A stretch of DNA of 64,000 bases from Whitmania pigra. Taxonomy: Eukaryota > Annelida > Clitellata > Hirudinida > Haemopidae. The stretch's first letter is position 1. Each line of letters begins with the position of its first letter. The notes beneath the pieces are model-generated. The model saw nothing but the letters and a program-made list of their open reading frames with translations. It did not search any database and was not told where the DNA came from. Shown here one piece after another: positions 23,313 through 33,959 of this stretch. A program made the position numbers and the translations under genes. Where the stretch lies: the NCBI GenBank assembly GCA_021613335.1, contig JAJTWR010000374.1, positions 525,001 to 589,000 of the forward strand, in the 5' to 3' direction.

Positions 23313-24448
23313 CAGTATTATTACATTCAGATGTTAGTTGAATGTTTTAATTTCATAGCTTTTGATTGTTATAAATTAACTTTTATTGTTATTATTTTGT
23401 TCATACATGAGTTTAATATTTTATTTTCATTACATTTGATTATATGTTTAAGTTATTTCAAGTTATAGGGTATCTTATAAATTAACTATTATTATTAAAT
23501 TCCTAAGCAAATCAAGCATTCTCATTTCATAAACCTTCGTCACGTTTCTCATCGTGTCGGTTCTGTGCAGATCTCACACCGAGAACTCGTCTCTGAAGCA
23601 GGAATACAAAAGATTACAGGAGTCGTACGAACTGCTCGAGCAAGCATCGAAGAAGAACGACAACGTCACGAATGTCACCGATTCGCAGAAAGAAGTGCTG
23701 CAGTCGAAATCTGAGGTGGCAATCTGTTTGTGTTTCTGTTAATACGTTAAATATTAATACTAATTCTTTAGGTTGAAAAAATGTAAAGTTGTTATAATTT
23801 TGTAATTATTACTTGCAATGTTTATTATAATGTTGATAACCATATTCGACGGGGAAATAAGGTTGTTATAATTATTACTTACAATGTTTATTATAATTTT
23901 GATAATCATACTCGGCAGGGCAATAAAGTTGTTATAATTTTGTAATTATTACTTACAACCTTTATTATAATTTTGACAACCAAACTCGACGGGGCATTAA
24001 ACATTTCAATGTTTCATTTCGACAGTTTTTAGACTCAACTCTTTAAAAATTCTTTTTACGACTAAATTCATTAAATTCAAATTCCACATCCAGCTCTCAC
24101 AGAAGCAGAACGAGATCGATCAACTGAGGGTGTCTTGTGCCGGGTACGACGAACGAGTCGAACAACTCCAGCAACAACTCGATGTCGCCCTCCAGGACTT
24201 TTCGACTCTGTCGCAGAACGCCCATACGGTTCGTTAATCGTCGTTCGAAATTTTCTACTCGTCGATAATTTTCTAGCAGACGACAGATTAAAAGTCGGTT
24301 TCGTGTCCTGACCGAAAGAATAATTTATCGCCTGCAGATATCACTCCTGTCATTCATACCTCTGGTGATCCTGGTGGTTGCCATAGTGATGGCATTCTAT
24401 CCATTCTTTGCAAGTCTGACGGCAACCTCGTCGCCGTCTTCACTTTAA
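16083..24448 (+). CDS. SLMAP: Sarcolemma membrane-associated protein homologue (FHA domain, coiled coils, tail anchor)
   Basis: SLMAP is a tail-anchored scaffold that brings MST1/2-type kinases to the STRIPAK phosphatase complex through its FHA domain. Exons: 16083-16271, 16826-16973, 17125-17191, 17473-17554, 18007-18102, 18341-18412, 18661-18738, 18949-19011, 19192-19329, 19443-19553, 19832-19889, 20022-20051, 20321-20386, 20717-20779, 21062-21124, 21368-21499, probably 22132-22194, 22978-23043, 23136-23211, 23571-23715, 24094-24228, 24338-24448. They give 683 aa (human about 830). FHA residues: GR at 30-31, SRNH at 51-54, KSSNGTF at 70-76. The middle is coiled coil. The last exon encodes a hydrophobic tail anchor (about 651-672) and ends [10 protein letters not shown]. 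Exons from 20022 to 23043 all have phase 1-1 boundaries, so any may be skipped in frame. A further exon near 22347 is possible. ATTAAA lies near 24537. Confidence 0.93.
16645..16822. repeat. 18-base minisatellite before SLMAP exon 2
   Basis: About nine copies of TAATGCATTTTGAATTTG, with the last degenerate copies running into the exon 2 acceptor (TAATGCAG|TTC). The translated shadow frames (HFEFVM repeats) are not coding. Confidence 0.9.
17393..17467. repeat. TTAATTAATAATTAATCTG tandem repeat before SLMAP exon 4
   Basis: Four copies of a roughly 19-base unit ending a few bases before the acceptor ATTGCAG. Confidence 0.85.
17861..18008 (+). repeat. 46-base tandem repeat copying the acceptor of SLMAP exon 5
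   Basis: ATTAAATTCAGGA-type acceptor-like sites end at 17868, 17914, 17960 (mutated to CCG) and 18006 (the real acceptor). The spacing is exactly 46 bases each time, with GATATAAGGTATAAATTC between them. Confidence 0.85.
19548..19662 (+). repeat. 21-base tandem repeat of the SLMAP exon 10 end and donor
   Basis: GCTAAG|GTGAGGTGAATTAAT, the exon end plus donor, is followed by four or five near-copies at 21-base steps (GCTGAG or GCTAAG followed by GTGAG, ATGAG, GTGAA or GCGAG). Several retain a usable-looking donor. Confidence 0.85.
20322..20550 (+). other. Possible alternative SLMAP 3' end with acidic tail
   Basis: If the donor at 20387 is not used, the exon starting at 20321 reads on through a (GAT)n run into [14 protein letters not shown] and then [10 protein letters not shown], stopping at 20548-20550. 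The stop overlaps AATAAA (20547-20552). That would give a soluble, truncated isoform lacking the tail anchor. It is inference from an open frame plus a poly(A)-like hexamer. Confidence 0.25.
21150..21345. repeat. (GAT)n / GATGATGGTGGT repeat in SLMAP intron
   Basis: GAT and GGT triplets directly after exon 15, in the intron before exon 16. It generates polyAsp and polyMet shadow frames. Confidence 0.9.
23250..23312. repeat. (ATT)n microsatellite in SLMAP intron
   Basis: ATT triplets with a few TTG interruptions. Confidence 0.9.
23800..24000. repeat. Intronic minisatellite in SLMAP, ~75-base unit
   Basis: Three copies of GTTGTTATAATTTTGTAATTA..CTCGACGGGG with indels, lying between exons and not touching a splice site. 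Confidence 0.75.
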
Positions 24449-25169
24449 CGGCAGTTTGCGAGTCGAAGTCGCGAGTCGTAAGAGTTGTCGTTGACGTTTT
24501 AATGACGACAAGTGTTGGAGTTACGTCTTTGTTTCATTAAAAGTTGTTACGTTCAGTTCAATTGTGGCTTTTGTTTTGGGAACTATGGGAAGTCATGTCA
24601 GTCATATATTATTATTATTATCATGGCTAGCATTATGATTTTATCTCAGCTATGAGTTAATTACTCATTATTATTATTATTATTATTATCATCTCTAATT
24701 ACAATTAGCACTTGCATCACTTATAAATTTTTTATTACTTAATAAGTTATTGTTATTAACACTCCCCAATCAAATAAGTTCATGCCACTATTTGGCAGCC
24801 CAATTTCGACGAGCACCCAATGCCAGTTATTCAACTGCTTTATAAAAATGCATACATTTGTAAAGAAATTTTGTGTTTTACAATGATTAAATGGAATTAC
24901 GGTAATTATGATAAGTCTGAATAATTTTATGGCAATAATGAAGATGATGTGAGTAGTTTTTTATGTCAAAAATTCAGATTAAAGCATGCTTTTCTTGATT
25001 CGAATGAATGAAACTGCCGAGCGCTGTGCTGATAATGATCCTTTAGTGCTGATAGTGATCCTGCTCAGCTTGATTGTCCCAGCCTCGTTCTCTGGCGAAT
25101 CATTTTATGTTCATTTACGATTACAATAACAATAAATTAATGAAAAAATAATTAAATATTGAATCTTAC
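24449..25169. other. Convergent intergenic region SLMAP/RBMS
   Basis: Holds the SLMAP 3' UTR and probably the 3' UTR or missing C-terminal exons of the RBMS gene on the minus strand. ATT and ATC runs lie near 24608 and 24670. I could not find convincing further RBMS exons. Confidence 0.4.
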
Positions 25170-26682
25170 CCATCGTACCACGACCTGTCTCTCTTCTTGT
25201 GGCTGCCCCCGGCAAATTTAACAACCAGCGGCTCTGTGTGTCCTGAAGGAAAGATTACTCAATGAAGATGATAATAATAAACATAATAATAATAAACTTA
25301 ATAATAACTTAGTAATAATAATAAAATTAATAATAATAATAAGCTTAATAATAATAATAATGCAATAAGCTTAATAATAATAATAAGCTTAATAATAATA
25401 ATAATAAGCTTAATAATAATAATAATGAGCTTAATAATAATTATCATCGTGGGTTTTATTTTCCCTTTCCGAATTACCCGGCAGTAGTTTCCCGTTAAAG
25501 GTTTCAATGATCTTCTCGCAGACTTCCTCGGACTCGAGTCGCGCGAATCCGACGCCTTTGCTGAGTCGACTGTCGTTCCTCAGGATCCTCGTGGACACGA
25601 CCCTCCCGAAAGGCGACAGCATGTTCGACAAGTCGGACTCGCCGATGCGATGAGGGAGATTGGAGATGTACAGGTTTGTCGTGTCGTACTCCGGTGCCTG
25701 CGAGGAGAAATAGGGTGCGAATGGAAATATGGAATGATTTTTTGAAACATAAATATGGAAAGGGGATTTGAACTTAAATTGTTCTTTACGAAGACAAAAA
25801 TATTCTGTGTAAAGGTTAATGAAACTAATTGTTGAGATCTTTTGGAATTAAGGAAGTAATGGGATTAAATTGATTTCAAAAATAAGTTATGAAGAATCAC
25901 ATTAACATTACTAATTTCATTGGTTCGATCAATACGCATATTTTACTGCTTCTGCTGTTTGCCAAACCTTAGCCATCTGGGCTTGAATGCCTCTCCTTGT
26001 CAGGTCATTGAGGGCAAGTTCTGCTACCTGAGGGGATTCAAACTCAACGAAGCCGTAACCTTAATTTACAAACAGAAGATTAGCACAGCTATTAGCTATT
26101 ATTGTTAAGTCAAAGTCTTTGCAAAACCTTTGCAAGCGTTCGTCAGGGGATCAATTATTGCCTTGGAAGAGACAATTCTTCCGTAACTGAAAAATTTAAA
26201 AACGTTGTTAGTTGTAGAATGTAAAATTTATTTTCTTTGACTGGAATTGTGATCTCAAACTTAGCAATTTCAAAAAGACAACGAAAGTCTTATTGAAAAA
26301 AACAATAACTATTACACACATCAATACATGGATCAAGAAATTAAGAGCCTATGGCTACTGCCCAAAATTAAACTCTCAACCTCTGACACAAACTCCCGAG
26401 GTCCACATCAGTAGTCATCGGAGGAAGGCCCTTAATGTAGAGATTGGTCTTGCTCAGTACACACTCCTGGTTGCCTTTTGAGTAATTGTAATTTGGCTTG
26501 CTTTTGAAGGCATTCTGAAAAATAAATTTTTGTAATTTTTAGTTTCCTGTGGTGGGTAGTTGAGCGGATGAGTGACTCAATACTACCGGAGGCATGTAGC
26601 TTCCGTAGGCTGCCGCTATGTAAAATGGAGAATTTGGATCGGTTTGATTTTCATACAATTGTGGACATCCCTTGTACGACAT
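25170..26682 (-). CDS. RBMS/Alan-shepard-type RNA-binding protein, two RRMs
   Basis: The product resembles RBMS1/2/3 and Drosophila shep, which bind single-stranded RNA or DNA and affect mRNA stability and splicing. Minus-strand exons in phase: 26682-26587 (start, [12 protein letters not shown]), 26514-26381, 26186-26128, 26059-25968, 25697-25478, 25242-25170. RRM1 has RNP2 NLYIKGL and RNP1 KGYGFVEF. RRM2 has RNP2 NLYISNL and RNP1 KGVGFARL. The linker matches the family pattern (SKTNLYI...QAQMAK...TTNLYI), as does the segment after RRM2 ([15 protein letters not shown]). The last exon found ends at a donor (GATGG|gtaaga), so the C-terminus is missing. The visible 224 residues are about half the vertebrate length. 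An acceptor and 15 untranslated bases precede the ATG, so a 5' non-coding exon is expected upstream. The family is secure; the paralogue cannot be assigned. Confidence 0.9.
25264..25443. repeat. (AAT)n / TAAGCTTAATAAT repeat in RBMS intron
   Basis: AAT triplets punctuated by AAGCTT at fairly regular intervals, inside the last visible RBMS intron. Confidence 0.9.
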
Positions 26683-27384
26683 TTTGGGGCTCTAAACCTG
26701 AATAAGGAATTAGATCGTCGTCTAAGCGTAACTGATGGAGAAATTCCAGCATTCATAATTTAATTTAAACTAATAAGAGTTTTTACTCATTAAAGCTCTC
26801 TTATTAAAAATAAATGTAATTTGAATTACAAAATGGTAAATCCTTCATAAAATGTTTAGCTCATCTAACAATTATAAATACACTGTTTCACTGAATTTAC
26901 TTCCCGAATCGCAAATATCCAATGTCGAATAGAAAACGATTTGATAACGATACGACGATCGCAAAGTGCCAGTGTCCGTTGACATCGAAAATAAAATTTT
27001 AAGAAAAATTACTCACACCCCCAGTTAATTGAGCGAAAAAGCAGTATGTGCGAGCGAGCCGAAACCGAAACAAAATTAAAGGAAGTCCTGGATCATCATC
27101 AAAATAGTTATTAAATATTCGGATGTCAACAAAAACACACATGAAATGGGATTACTAAAATGTAACTGAAGTAAGAAAAAAATAATATTTGATTTTTGTG
27201 TCATTATTTGAAAATTATATTTCAGTTGATTTAACTAATATGCAAATATTGGCTGCAACTGCTGACCTCATCCGAATAATGCAAGATTTATGACTAAGAG
27301 TACATAATTAGGTAACAAATATTAAATAGAAGGTAAGCCAGTCAATGCACGTTTGAACCCCGTGCTGCCATAGTGAAATCATCC
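26683..27384. other. Upstream of RBMS, no further exon assigned
   Basis: Presumably contains the RBMS 5' UTR and promoter. The AT-rich sequence has no supportable coding exon. Confidence 0.4.
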
Positions 27385-27572
27385 TCAGTAATTGTAATTT
27401 CATTTATATAGCGCCACATGCATAGCATCAGAGGCGTTTCTTGTAACCATTTATATAGCGCTCCTTCCCAAGGGCGCTGGCGGCAGTGCAGGCTGGGTTT
27501 CGAACACGACACATTACGACTGTTGCCATTACCGCCGTATGCAGGCACGTAACCCATTCGGCTAACCTGCAC
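27385..27572 (-). mobile_element. tRNA-derived SINE
   Basis: On the minus strand the head begins GTGCAGGTTAGCCGAATGGG, whose TTAGCCGAATGGG matches the RNA polymerase III A box. At plus 27495-27507 lies the complement of GTGTTCGAAACCC, matching the B box. The body and tail contain GCGCTATATAAATG-like phrases twice (near 27401 and 27450). Other copies of the family occur near 43.5 kb and as a relic near 15.9 kb. The head cannot fold as an intact tRNA by eye, so this is a retroposon and not a tRNA gene. Copy boundaries are approximate. Confidence 0.7.
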
Positions 27573-27581
27573 TAGTTGATG

Positions 27582-27902
27582 TGGTAAAACCGTTCGAGAC
27601 GGACGCACACATTTTAATGAGATGCTCCACCCAAAACAAATTAAGCTCCGCCTAAAATAAGTAAAAGTAAATCTTTGATCCGTAATATTTTTAGGTATAT
27701 CTCTTTTTAGGGAAAATCGGTCGGCATTTTTAGGCTCCGAATAGATCCGCTCAAGGGTTAGGGTAGGGTAATTAATATATATTGCGGATAAAAGATTCAC
27801 TTTTACTCATTTTAGGCGGAGTTTAATTTGTTTTGGGGTGGAGCTTTATTTTTTCTTAGCATCTCATTAAAATGTGTGCGTCCGTCTCGAACGGTTTTAC
27901 CA
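27582..27902. mobile_element. Foldback/MITE-like element with ~110-base inverted arms
   Basis: The element begins TGGTAAAACCGTTCGAGACG and ends with the complement, CGTCTCGAACGGTTTTACCA. The arms remain complementary, imperfectly, for about 110 bases (ACATTTTAATGAGATGC, then GGAGCTT/AAGCTCC, then AAAGATT). The centre is about 90 bases of unique sequence with no coding capacity. A second, single-armed copy lies at 33797-33926. No obvious target-site duplication is visible. It sits immediately beside the SINE. Confidence 0.75.
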
Positions 27903-28025
27903 AATTTAAAAAGTTATTTTAAAAATTAAATAACAATCTACAACCTTTTATTGCATTATGCTACTCATAGTCTATCGCTGGCAACAACTGCAGTTTACTA
28001 GAAAACGTTTATCTGTGTCTGTGAG

Positions 28026-30080
28026 ATGTCGGACTTGTCATCGTCGGACGACGTTAGAATGATTTTACTGCTGAAAGTGTTTAACTTTTATAACCTTTAC
28101 TCTGGCTAGATACTTTCTTTTTCCTTTCAGAAAATGTTTCTCTCTGGTTCTGAGGAAATGTTGGATAAGCCTGATGATGTTAAAAGTATTTTTCAGGAAA
28201 TGTTTCTCTCAGGTTGTGAGAAAATGTCGGATGTGCCTGATGATGTTCCCAAAAAGGTTATGTTCAGAAATTGCCCTATAAGAATGTTGGACATGCCTGA
28301 TGATTTTAGAAGTATTTTGCTGATAAAAGTGCTTAACTTTTATACCATTTACTCTGGCTAGATACTTTCTTTTTCCTTTCAGGAAATGTTTCTCTCTGGT
28401 TCTGACAAAACAAATGATCAGAAATTGGAGTTGTTCAGAAATTACCCTAGGAGCATATCTAACATTCCTTATGTTAGAAGGATTTTGCTAACTTCATTAA
28501 CCTTTACCCTGGCTAGACACTTTCTTTTTCTTTTCAGTTTATGTCCCAAGGTTACCCTATTGGTTTGTCAGAAAAGCATGAAGATATCTGTAGGACTTTA
28601 CAGATAGAAGTGCCTAAATCATATTGCAAACATTATTCTGGCAAGCCCTCAAGAATTTTCTGATATCTTTTTATGTGTTCTAAGTAGTTTATATCTTGTT
28701 TTTTAGAAGCAGTCATGGAATTCTTCCAAATTGAGCGAAATATTGAATTGGCAATAAAAGATAACGGACCATTAGAACACGATTACTTCATTCAATTGAA
28801 ATCATTGTTTGATTGTCCGCTACAAAAAGGATTGGTAAATTAAAGATTTATATTTTTGTTGGCAACTGCATGCACAAAATGAAATAATTAACTAATAATA
28901 ATTGACACTATAGGCCTCTTTTGAAGAAGAATTCAAGCTTCTGAAAGTCAAGTACATCTTTCACTTTGAGAAATGTGATTCAAGATTTGATGAGTGCCAA
29001 AGAATTCTTAGAGATGTGGACCTTGATGAACACGATGACATCTCCAGGAGATTAAATCTACATCGTGCTGAATGTTCACTCATAAAGGGTGCATAAGTAT
29101 TCTCGTTTTTTGTTTTATTTGGCTCATTCAATGATATTCAATGAGTTTATGGTGCGTTAAGACATTTCATGGAGAGTTTAGTTATCCAGCACCGATTAAC
29201 AGTCATAATTGTTATAAATATTTATTTGTTTTTTTTGTTTCTAACATTTGAATATCATATGTCAATTCTAACTTGTTTTTAGCTATTATTATAAAGAGGA
29301 AAAGTGGGTCATACAGCCCAGGATCAGAGTGTTCCAAATTAATGGAATTTATAGCTCAAAGCAAATTTGATATTGCCTATAACAGATGTGTGATGTTATT
29401 GGATGATTGTCCTAATGGCGGTCGGGATTACCTGATCTCCCGTTACTATAACTATTTGAACCTTTTAAAACATCACCTTGAAGCAGAGTAAGTATTTTTA
29501 TTGGATAATTTTTTTCCTAATGGCAGAAATAAGATGTAATAACTCATATTTTATTTTCAGTTACCACAGCATGCCATACAAGGTATATTCATTATTTTTT
29601 CTATGTAGGCAGGTTTGCTTTCGTTGGATATTTAGAGTTGTATTACATTTTCATCTTTCAGATGAAGAATGCTAACTCTTACCATACTCTCGATGAGTTA
29701 ATGAAGAAAGCACATTGCAACGGAACAAGGGTAAACTTTGCCTTTTTTTATTTGAGCATTTATTTTAAATAACTGAAATTGCTATCAGGAGCTCAGCTAC
29801 GTTAGGTGCTGCATTGAGTCAGATATGCCTGGAAATATTATGAAGTGGATAGATCTCCTTTGGGATATTGGAGCAAAAGTCCTGGATAATAGATACCACA
29901 AGAAAGGGAAAGATGACATATTCTATGTGTCTAGAGATCGGGATCGTCACAGCATTGATAGAGTTGTTTTGCGATTTATTTTAGATTTATTTTATTGATT
30001 TATTTTAAAATTGGATGTTGCAGACTGCACGGGATCTAATGGATACAACCATCACCGTCATCATAGATGATATTATGTAA
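28026..30080 (+). CDS. Unrecognised multi-exon gene with repeated exon modules
   Basis: I do not recognise the family. Proposed coding parts: 28026-28052 (MSDLSSSDD), 28131 to about 28243/28255, about 28383-28466, about 28538-28604, then exons from about 28708, 28915, 29282, 29561, 29662, 29790 and 30024, with the stop TAA at 30078-30080 and AATAAA at 30130-30135. The 5' half is made of duplicated modules: an acceptor (TTTCCTTTCAG), then a short exon opening MFLSGSEEM or similar and closing KPDD or VPDD, then a GTTAGAA-type donor and a near-identical intron. The 3' half is non-repetitive, acidic and helical-looking (DECQRILRDVDLDEHDD; MKWIDLLWDIGAKVLDN). No signal peptide, membrane segment or known motif is evident. 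It could be a lineage-specific intracellular protein. The 5' exon chain is uncertain because one module donor is mutated (GATGATTTTAG). Confidence 0.6.
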
Positions 30081-30369
30081 CTGAATGCTATCTGTTGGTA
30101 GTACCATATCTCAATATAAACTTTGGCTTAATAAAGTGGTTTGCTTTGAATTTTTGTTGCTATTAGTAACAAACTTGTTGAAATAACAATTACCTGGATT
30201 ATTTCCATTTGTTTTAGCGGTTCCAGCTGCGTTTATTGCCTGAGTGTAAATATAAAAAAATTGGGTTTTATTGCAATGAGAATATATCTCTTTAGAACAA
30301 AATCGATGAATTTAGTTTTTTTGCTGTTGAATTAATTTTGGTGTCTGCTAATTAGTGGTAACCTAGAAT

Positions 30370-31990
30370 AACCTCGAGTATTCTGGGAATAGTCCCGACG
30401 TTGCCGTCTCATTCATTGCGGACTCCGCATAAACCATGTACCTAAGTCGTGTTTGGAAACATTAGGTTATGAATGGTCTAAATCCCAACCCTTTAAACAA
30501 TGGAGCATAAATTTTGGTTTTAATTTTGGCAGACTGGGCCAGACATTCCCTGAGGAAATGCTGCACACTTTCGTATTCCTGAGGGCACGTTGCAAATTTC
30601 CCATCGGTGTGCCTTTTCAATAGAAAAAACATATTATACAACGCAAAAATGTCAATTTTTTACCCTCCCCTTCCCCCTCATATAACGTTATGTAACATTT
30701 GTGGGAATCCTCCTCCCTCAATATTACGTAACAAACCCGTGTACGCCCTTCCCCCTTTTGTAGGTTCTCACTAAACATAACTTTTAGACAAACACGGTAT
30801 ATTAGTACTAGTAAAATTGAAAATCGTTTTTTTCTATATTAAACAACACATGCTTTCAACGTTAGTTAAGTTAAAGTTTGTACAGTTCACTCCCATGACA
30901 AACAACTGTCCTCCAGTCGGGAATCCAGATGACAGTAGCCTCTGGACATGGTTGCAGCCCAGATATGTCAACGTATGTCCTTGTCTATCCATCTTCTGAC
31001 AACCCTTTAAAACAACCAGTATTTTTTCATTTAATACCCTGCAGGTCATTTAAATATTTGCGTTTTCAGTAATGGTTTAATTAAAACTGTAGTTTAAACT
31101 GATAGAAATGTTAAAGAGTTAACAGATACATTTATGTATTACAATCTAATTATGTAATATAATAATATATGACAACGTAATCCAACCATGTATAATTCAC
31201 AGGTCCTGCATATCAATATTTCAACATTTATACATTTATAAAGTCACATTTTTTGCAATATATGTTAATTCGTACTCCTCGCCTCTTATCCTCAGTTCGA
31301 CATGGAACCTTGGTTCTGAAATAAAATATTTATTTTTCACAGGCTCGTTATTTGTAGCGAACGACCTGAGGGCGTGGTTTGCCATGAGCTTCTTACGACG
31401 AAAGTCGAGGGGAAGCTCACTGCACTCCACCCGCAAGACGAGGCACTTGTGCCCTTCATGGCACCGCAGCAGATCTTCAGTGCCTGGTACTGAAGACTGT
31501 CGTAGATGTCTCTGATCTGCTTGCTCCCCAGGTCGATTACCTCGCAACCATAATTCAGGACGGAGCGGATGGTGGCTCTATAGACTGTGAGGAGAGTGGA
31601 TTTGCTCGCCCCCCACGAAATGCCCGAGATGGCTTTCATCGCGTTGAGTCTCTTGGAGCACCTTGTCTTGACAGACTCTGCATGGGCCGACCACTTTAGT
31701 CTTGCGTCCAGGACGATTCCCAAAAAGGTGGCCGTTTTAGACAGGGGTATCTCCTCCACTCCGATCTTCAGTTTGATGCTTGCATTCCTCATCCAATTCT
31801 GGTATTCTGAAAAAAGAACTGCTTGGGATTTAGATGCAGAGATCTTGAAACCGTTAGCAGAAAGAAACTTAGCCATAATGTCGAGATGTTTCTGCATTTT
31901 CGCTGTCATTGCTTCAATGGACGTAGATGGCAATTCCCTTCTTTATGATACATCTGCCTTTATATTACATTTCTTACAACGTTTCCAAAA
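30370..31990 (-). pseudogene. Degenerate jockey-like non-LTR retrotransposon (RT C-terminal half)
   Basis: On the minus strand 31933-31337 is open and encodes the palm/thumb part of a LINE reverse transcriptase, with TATFLGIVLDARLKW, YRATIRSVLNYGCEV and ALKICCGAMKGT as typical family phrases. Just upstream a mutated YADD-like site precedes an in-frame stop. The frame shifts near 31490 and continues as ELPLDFRRKKLMANHALRSF. A detached C-terminal segment at about 30620-30370 (CPQEYESVQHFLREC) resembles the LINE Cys/His knuckle. The element is 5' truncated, frameshifted and clearly dead. Between 30640 and 31230 little is recognisable. Confidence 0.75.
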
Positions 31991-32034
31991 TAAGTTTTTC
32001 TCAACCCTACCCTCAATAGTACGGACTGTCTGAA

Positions 32035-32335
32035 ACAAAAGCACTGGTTTCCGATTCACATCCTATCACCTTCAAAATCGCCCTCATAACATATCACATT
32101 CTAGTGACATCCAGTCCACTTTATCTCCATCACTTTATAGGTCGCCGCCAAACATATGATCATCCACCGTTCATCTTCAACCAATCAATATTTCATCAAT
32201 AGTCAACAGAGGCTTCTCTTATGCCTCCCCTCGTAAGAGCCCACCCATCTCTGGAGCTCTTCAAGCGTCACCTGAAGACTCATGTCTCTAGGACTTCAAG
32301 GGACAACGAAAACACAAAGTCTTTCTGACGATATG
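32035..32335 (+). pseudogene. Degenerate LINE 3' end (L2/CR1-like tail)
   Basis: Frameshifted plus-strand coding remnants read ITFKIALITYHILVTSSPLYL and later RAHPSLELFKRHLKTHVS. These match the well-known tail of CR1/L2-type reverse transcriptases (a WLP..RI.FK...LTYK pattern, then S.SLE.FKR.LKTHLF). It lies on the opposite strand to the preceding element, so it is a separate insertion. Confidence 0.65.
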
Positions 32336-32669
32336 CACATGGCAATATTATTGTTATTACGAATTTCATCCCAATATTAAGACTCTTCTCACAGGGTGTT
32401 GAGTTTTTATTTATCAAATAAAATAATTGTAGAAATAGTTTAGTTAATTGTTCTCTAGATGTGTTGCGGGGCACTCAAAAGCTCTTTCGACAGTCGAGAT
32501 GAAATTGTTGGATAGTCAATAATTTTGGAAATTACTGACACACGACAGAAAGTATTTTAATTGAGAATTTACTGATTAATCGAGGGGCCGAAGCGAGTTG
32601 AGAAAGCTGACCACTGGAGTGATGAGAGAATTCAGTGATTGCTGGGCTGTAGCAATGTGTGTGCTATGC

Positions 32670-33612
32670 CAGTGGTCCCCAACCTTTTTATCGCCGCGGA
32701 CCGGTCAATGTTTGATAACTTTACCGCGGCCCGCTCGGGGGGGAGTTGATTGTTTATATTTTAGATCGTTTTGATTTAATAACTTTAATTTAATTGTATT
32801 TATATGCTTTCAAAATACATACAGTTACACAAAAAATGAATATAAAGTTGTTGTCTGGAACGCAGTTTTAAGGACGCCGTCATTAGCAATCTCCAGCAGT
32901 TGATCTTCTTTCACAGACATGCTAGATTCATCTGGTTTGTTGACAAATGGGTCGCGGATCCATTCCTTACCAGTTCGTGGGTCTTTTGTTGTTGGGAAGT
33001 AACGCTCGAACTCTTTTAAAAGCAAAGACAGGCGATCCGTCACCAACTTGGAGAATGAATGCTCTAATGTTTGAAACATATCCAAAATGCCTCTGTTCAC
33101 GCGCTTTCCCCACAACTCTAGTTTGGCTTTAAATGAAGCTACTTTGTCTGCCAACTTGAAAACAGTCGTCATTTTCACCTGAAGGGACAGATTGAGTTCA
33201 TTGAGCAGTCATATGTCACACACGTAAGCCACTTTTGTGACCATACCTTGTCACCGAAATGTGCTGCCAACGGTGACTTCTTTTCTGAGAGAACTCTTTG
33301 CAATGGCTCGCGCAATTCAAATACTCTGATTAGCGATTTGCCTCTGGGTAGCCATCTTATTTCTGTGTGTAAGCGCAGGCATCTGTACTCTGCGTCCATC
33401 TCCTCACAAAGCTGCTCAAACAGGCGCGAGTTAAGGGCGTGTGCTTTGATGAGGTTAACAACTTTAACACGCTAAGAAAGAGATGACAGCGGTTGTTCTC
33501 AAGCCGTGCAAACTATTTTAATTTTTTTAATGAAATGGAAATAATTTATTGTTCCTTGGGCGGCGCTGTACCATTTGGTCCGCGGACCAGTACCGGGGGT
33601 TGGGGACCACTG
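32670..33612. mobile_element. Internally deleted hAT DNA transposon
   Basis: The left terminus is CAGTGGTCCCCAACC and the right terminus is its exact complement, GGTTGGGGACCACTG (ends at 33612). The inverted similarity extends with CGCGGACC. Flanking 8-mers TGCTATGC (32662-32669) and TGCGATGA (33613-33620) match at six of eight bases, as expected for an aged hAT 8-bp duplication. At about 940 bases it is much shorter than an autonomous hAT and carries only the transposase C-terminal part on the minus strand. Confidence 0.9.
32825..33477 (-). pseudogene. hAT transposase remnant (ZBED5/GTF2IRD2-like C-terminal region)
   Basis: From about 33477 the minus strand encodes VNLIKAHALNSRLFEQLCEE, LRLHTEIRWLPRGKSLIRVF and ELREPLQRVLSEKKSPLAAH. 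After a frame change near 33178 it continues with FKLADKVASFKAKLELWGKR. These phrases are typical of the hAT transposase lineage behind ZBED5 and GTF2IRD2 C-termini. The N-terminal BED finger and the start of the catalytic domain are missing, and the reading frame is broken, so it cannot make an active transposase. Confidence 0.85.
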
Positions 33613-33796
33613 TGCGATGACCGCACGAACTACTGAATGATTTAATACTATACATTACTATTCTGTCACTTATATGAAATAAAGCTAAATGTAATTTTTG
33701 GAGCGTAAACTTTAAACACTCGATCGCTAATGTCAGACGTCAAGTATTTCCAAAATTATAATAAAACTTTATTAGAGACTTTTATGTAAATGACTT

Positions 33797-33926
33797 AATA
33801 TATATTGCGGATAAAAGATTCACTTTTACTCATTTTAGGCGGAGTTTCATTTGTTTAGGGGTGGAGCTTTATTTTTTTTTTTGCATCTCATTAAAATGTG
33901 TGCGTCCGTCTCGAACGGTTTTACCA
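33797..33926. mobile_element. Right half of the foldback element, next to MAN2A exon 1
   Basis: Nearly identical to the right half of the element at 27.6-27.9 kb, from TAATATATATTGCGGAT to CGAACGGTTTTACCA. The left arm is absent. It ends 33 bases before the proposed mannosidase start codon, so it lies in the promoter or 5' UTR of that gene. Confidence 0.8.
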
Positions 33927-33959
33927 ACTTGGTCGTTTGTAGGATTAACTTGCTTTAAA

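Noticed and set aside
24960..25110. Possible C-terminal RBMS exon on the minus strand
   Set aside because: A phase-compatible frame exists but the acceptor lacks a pyrimidine tract and there is no family similarity.
27495..27572. Possible tRNA gene
   Set aside because: A- and B-box blocks are present, but the sequence does not fold into a cloverleaf by eye and belongs to a dispersed family, so I call it a SINE.
27342..27800. 152-codon minus-strand ORF
   Set aside because: It spans a SINE and half of a foldback element, so it is a chance frame.
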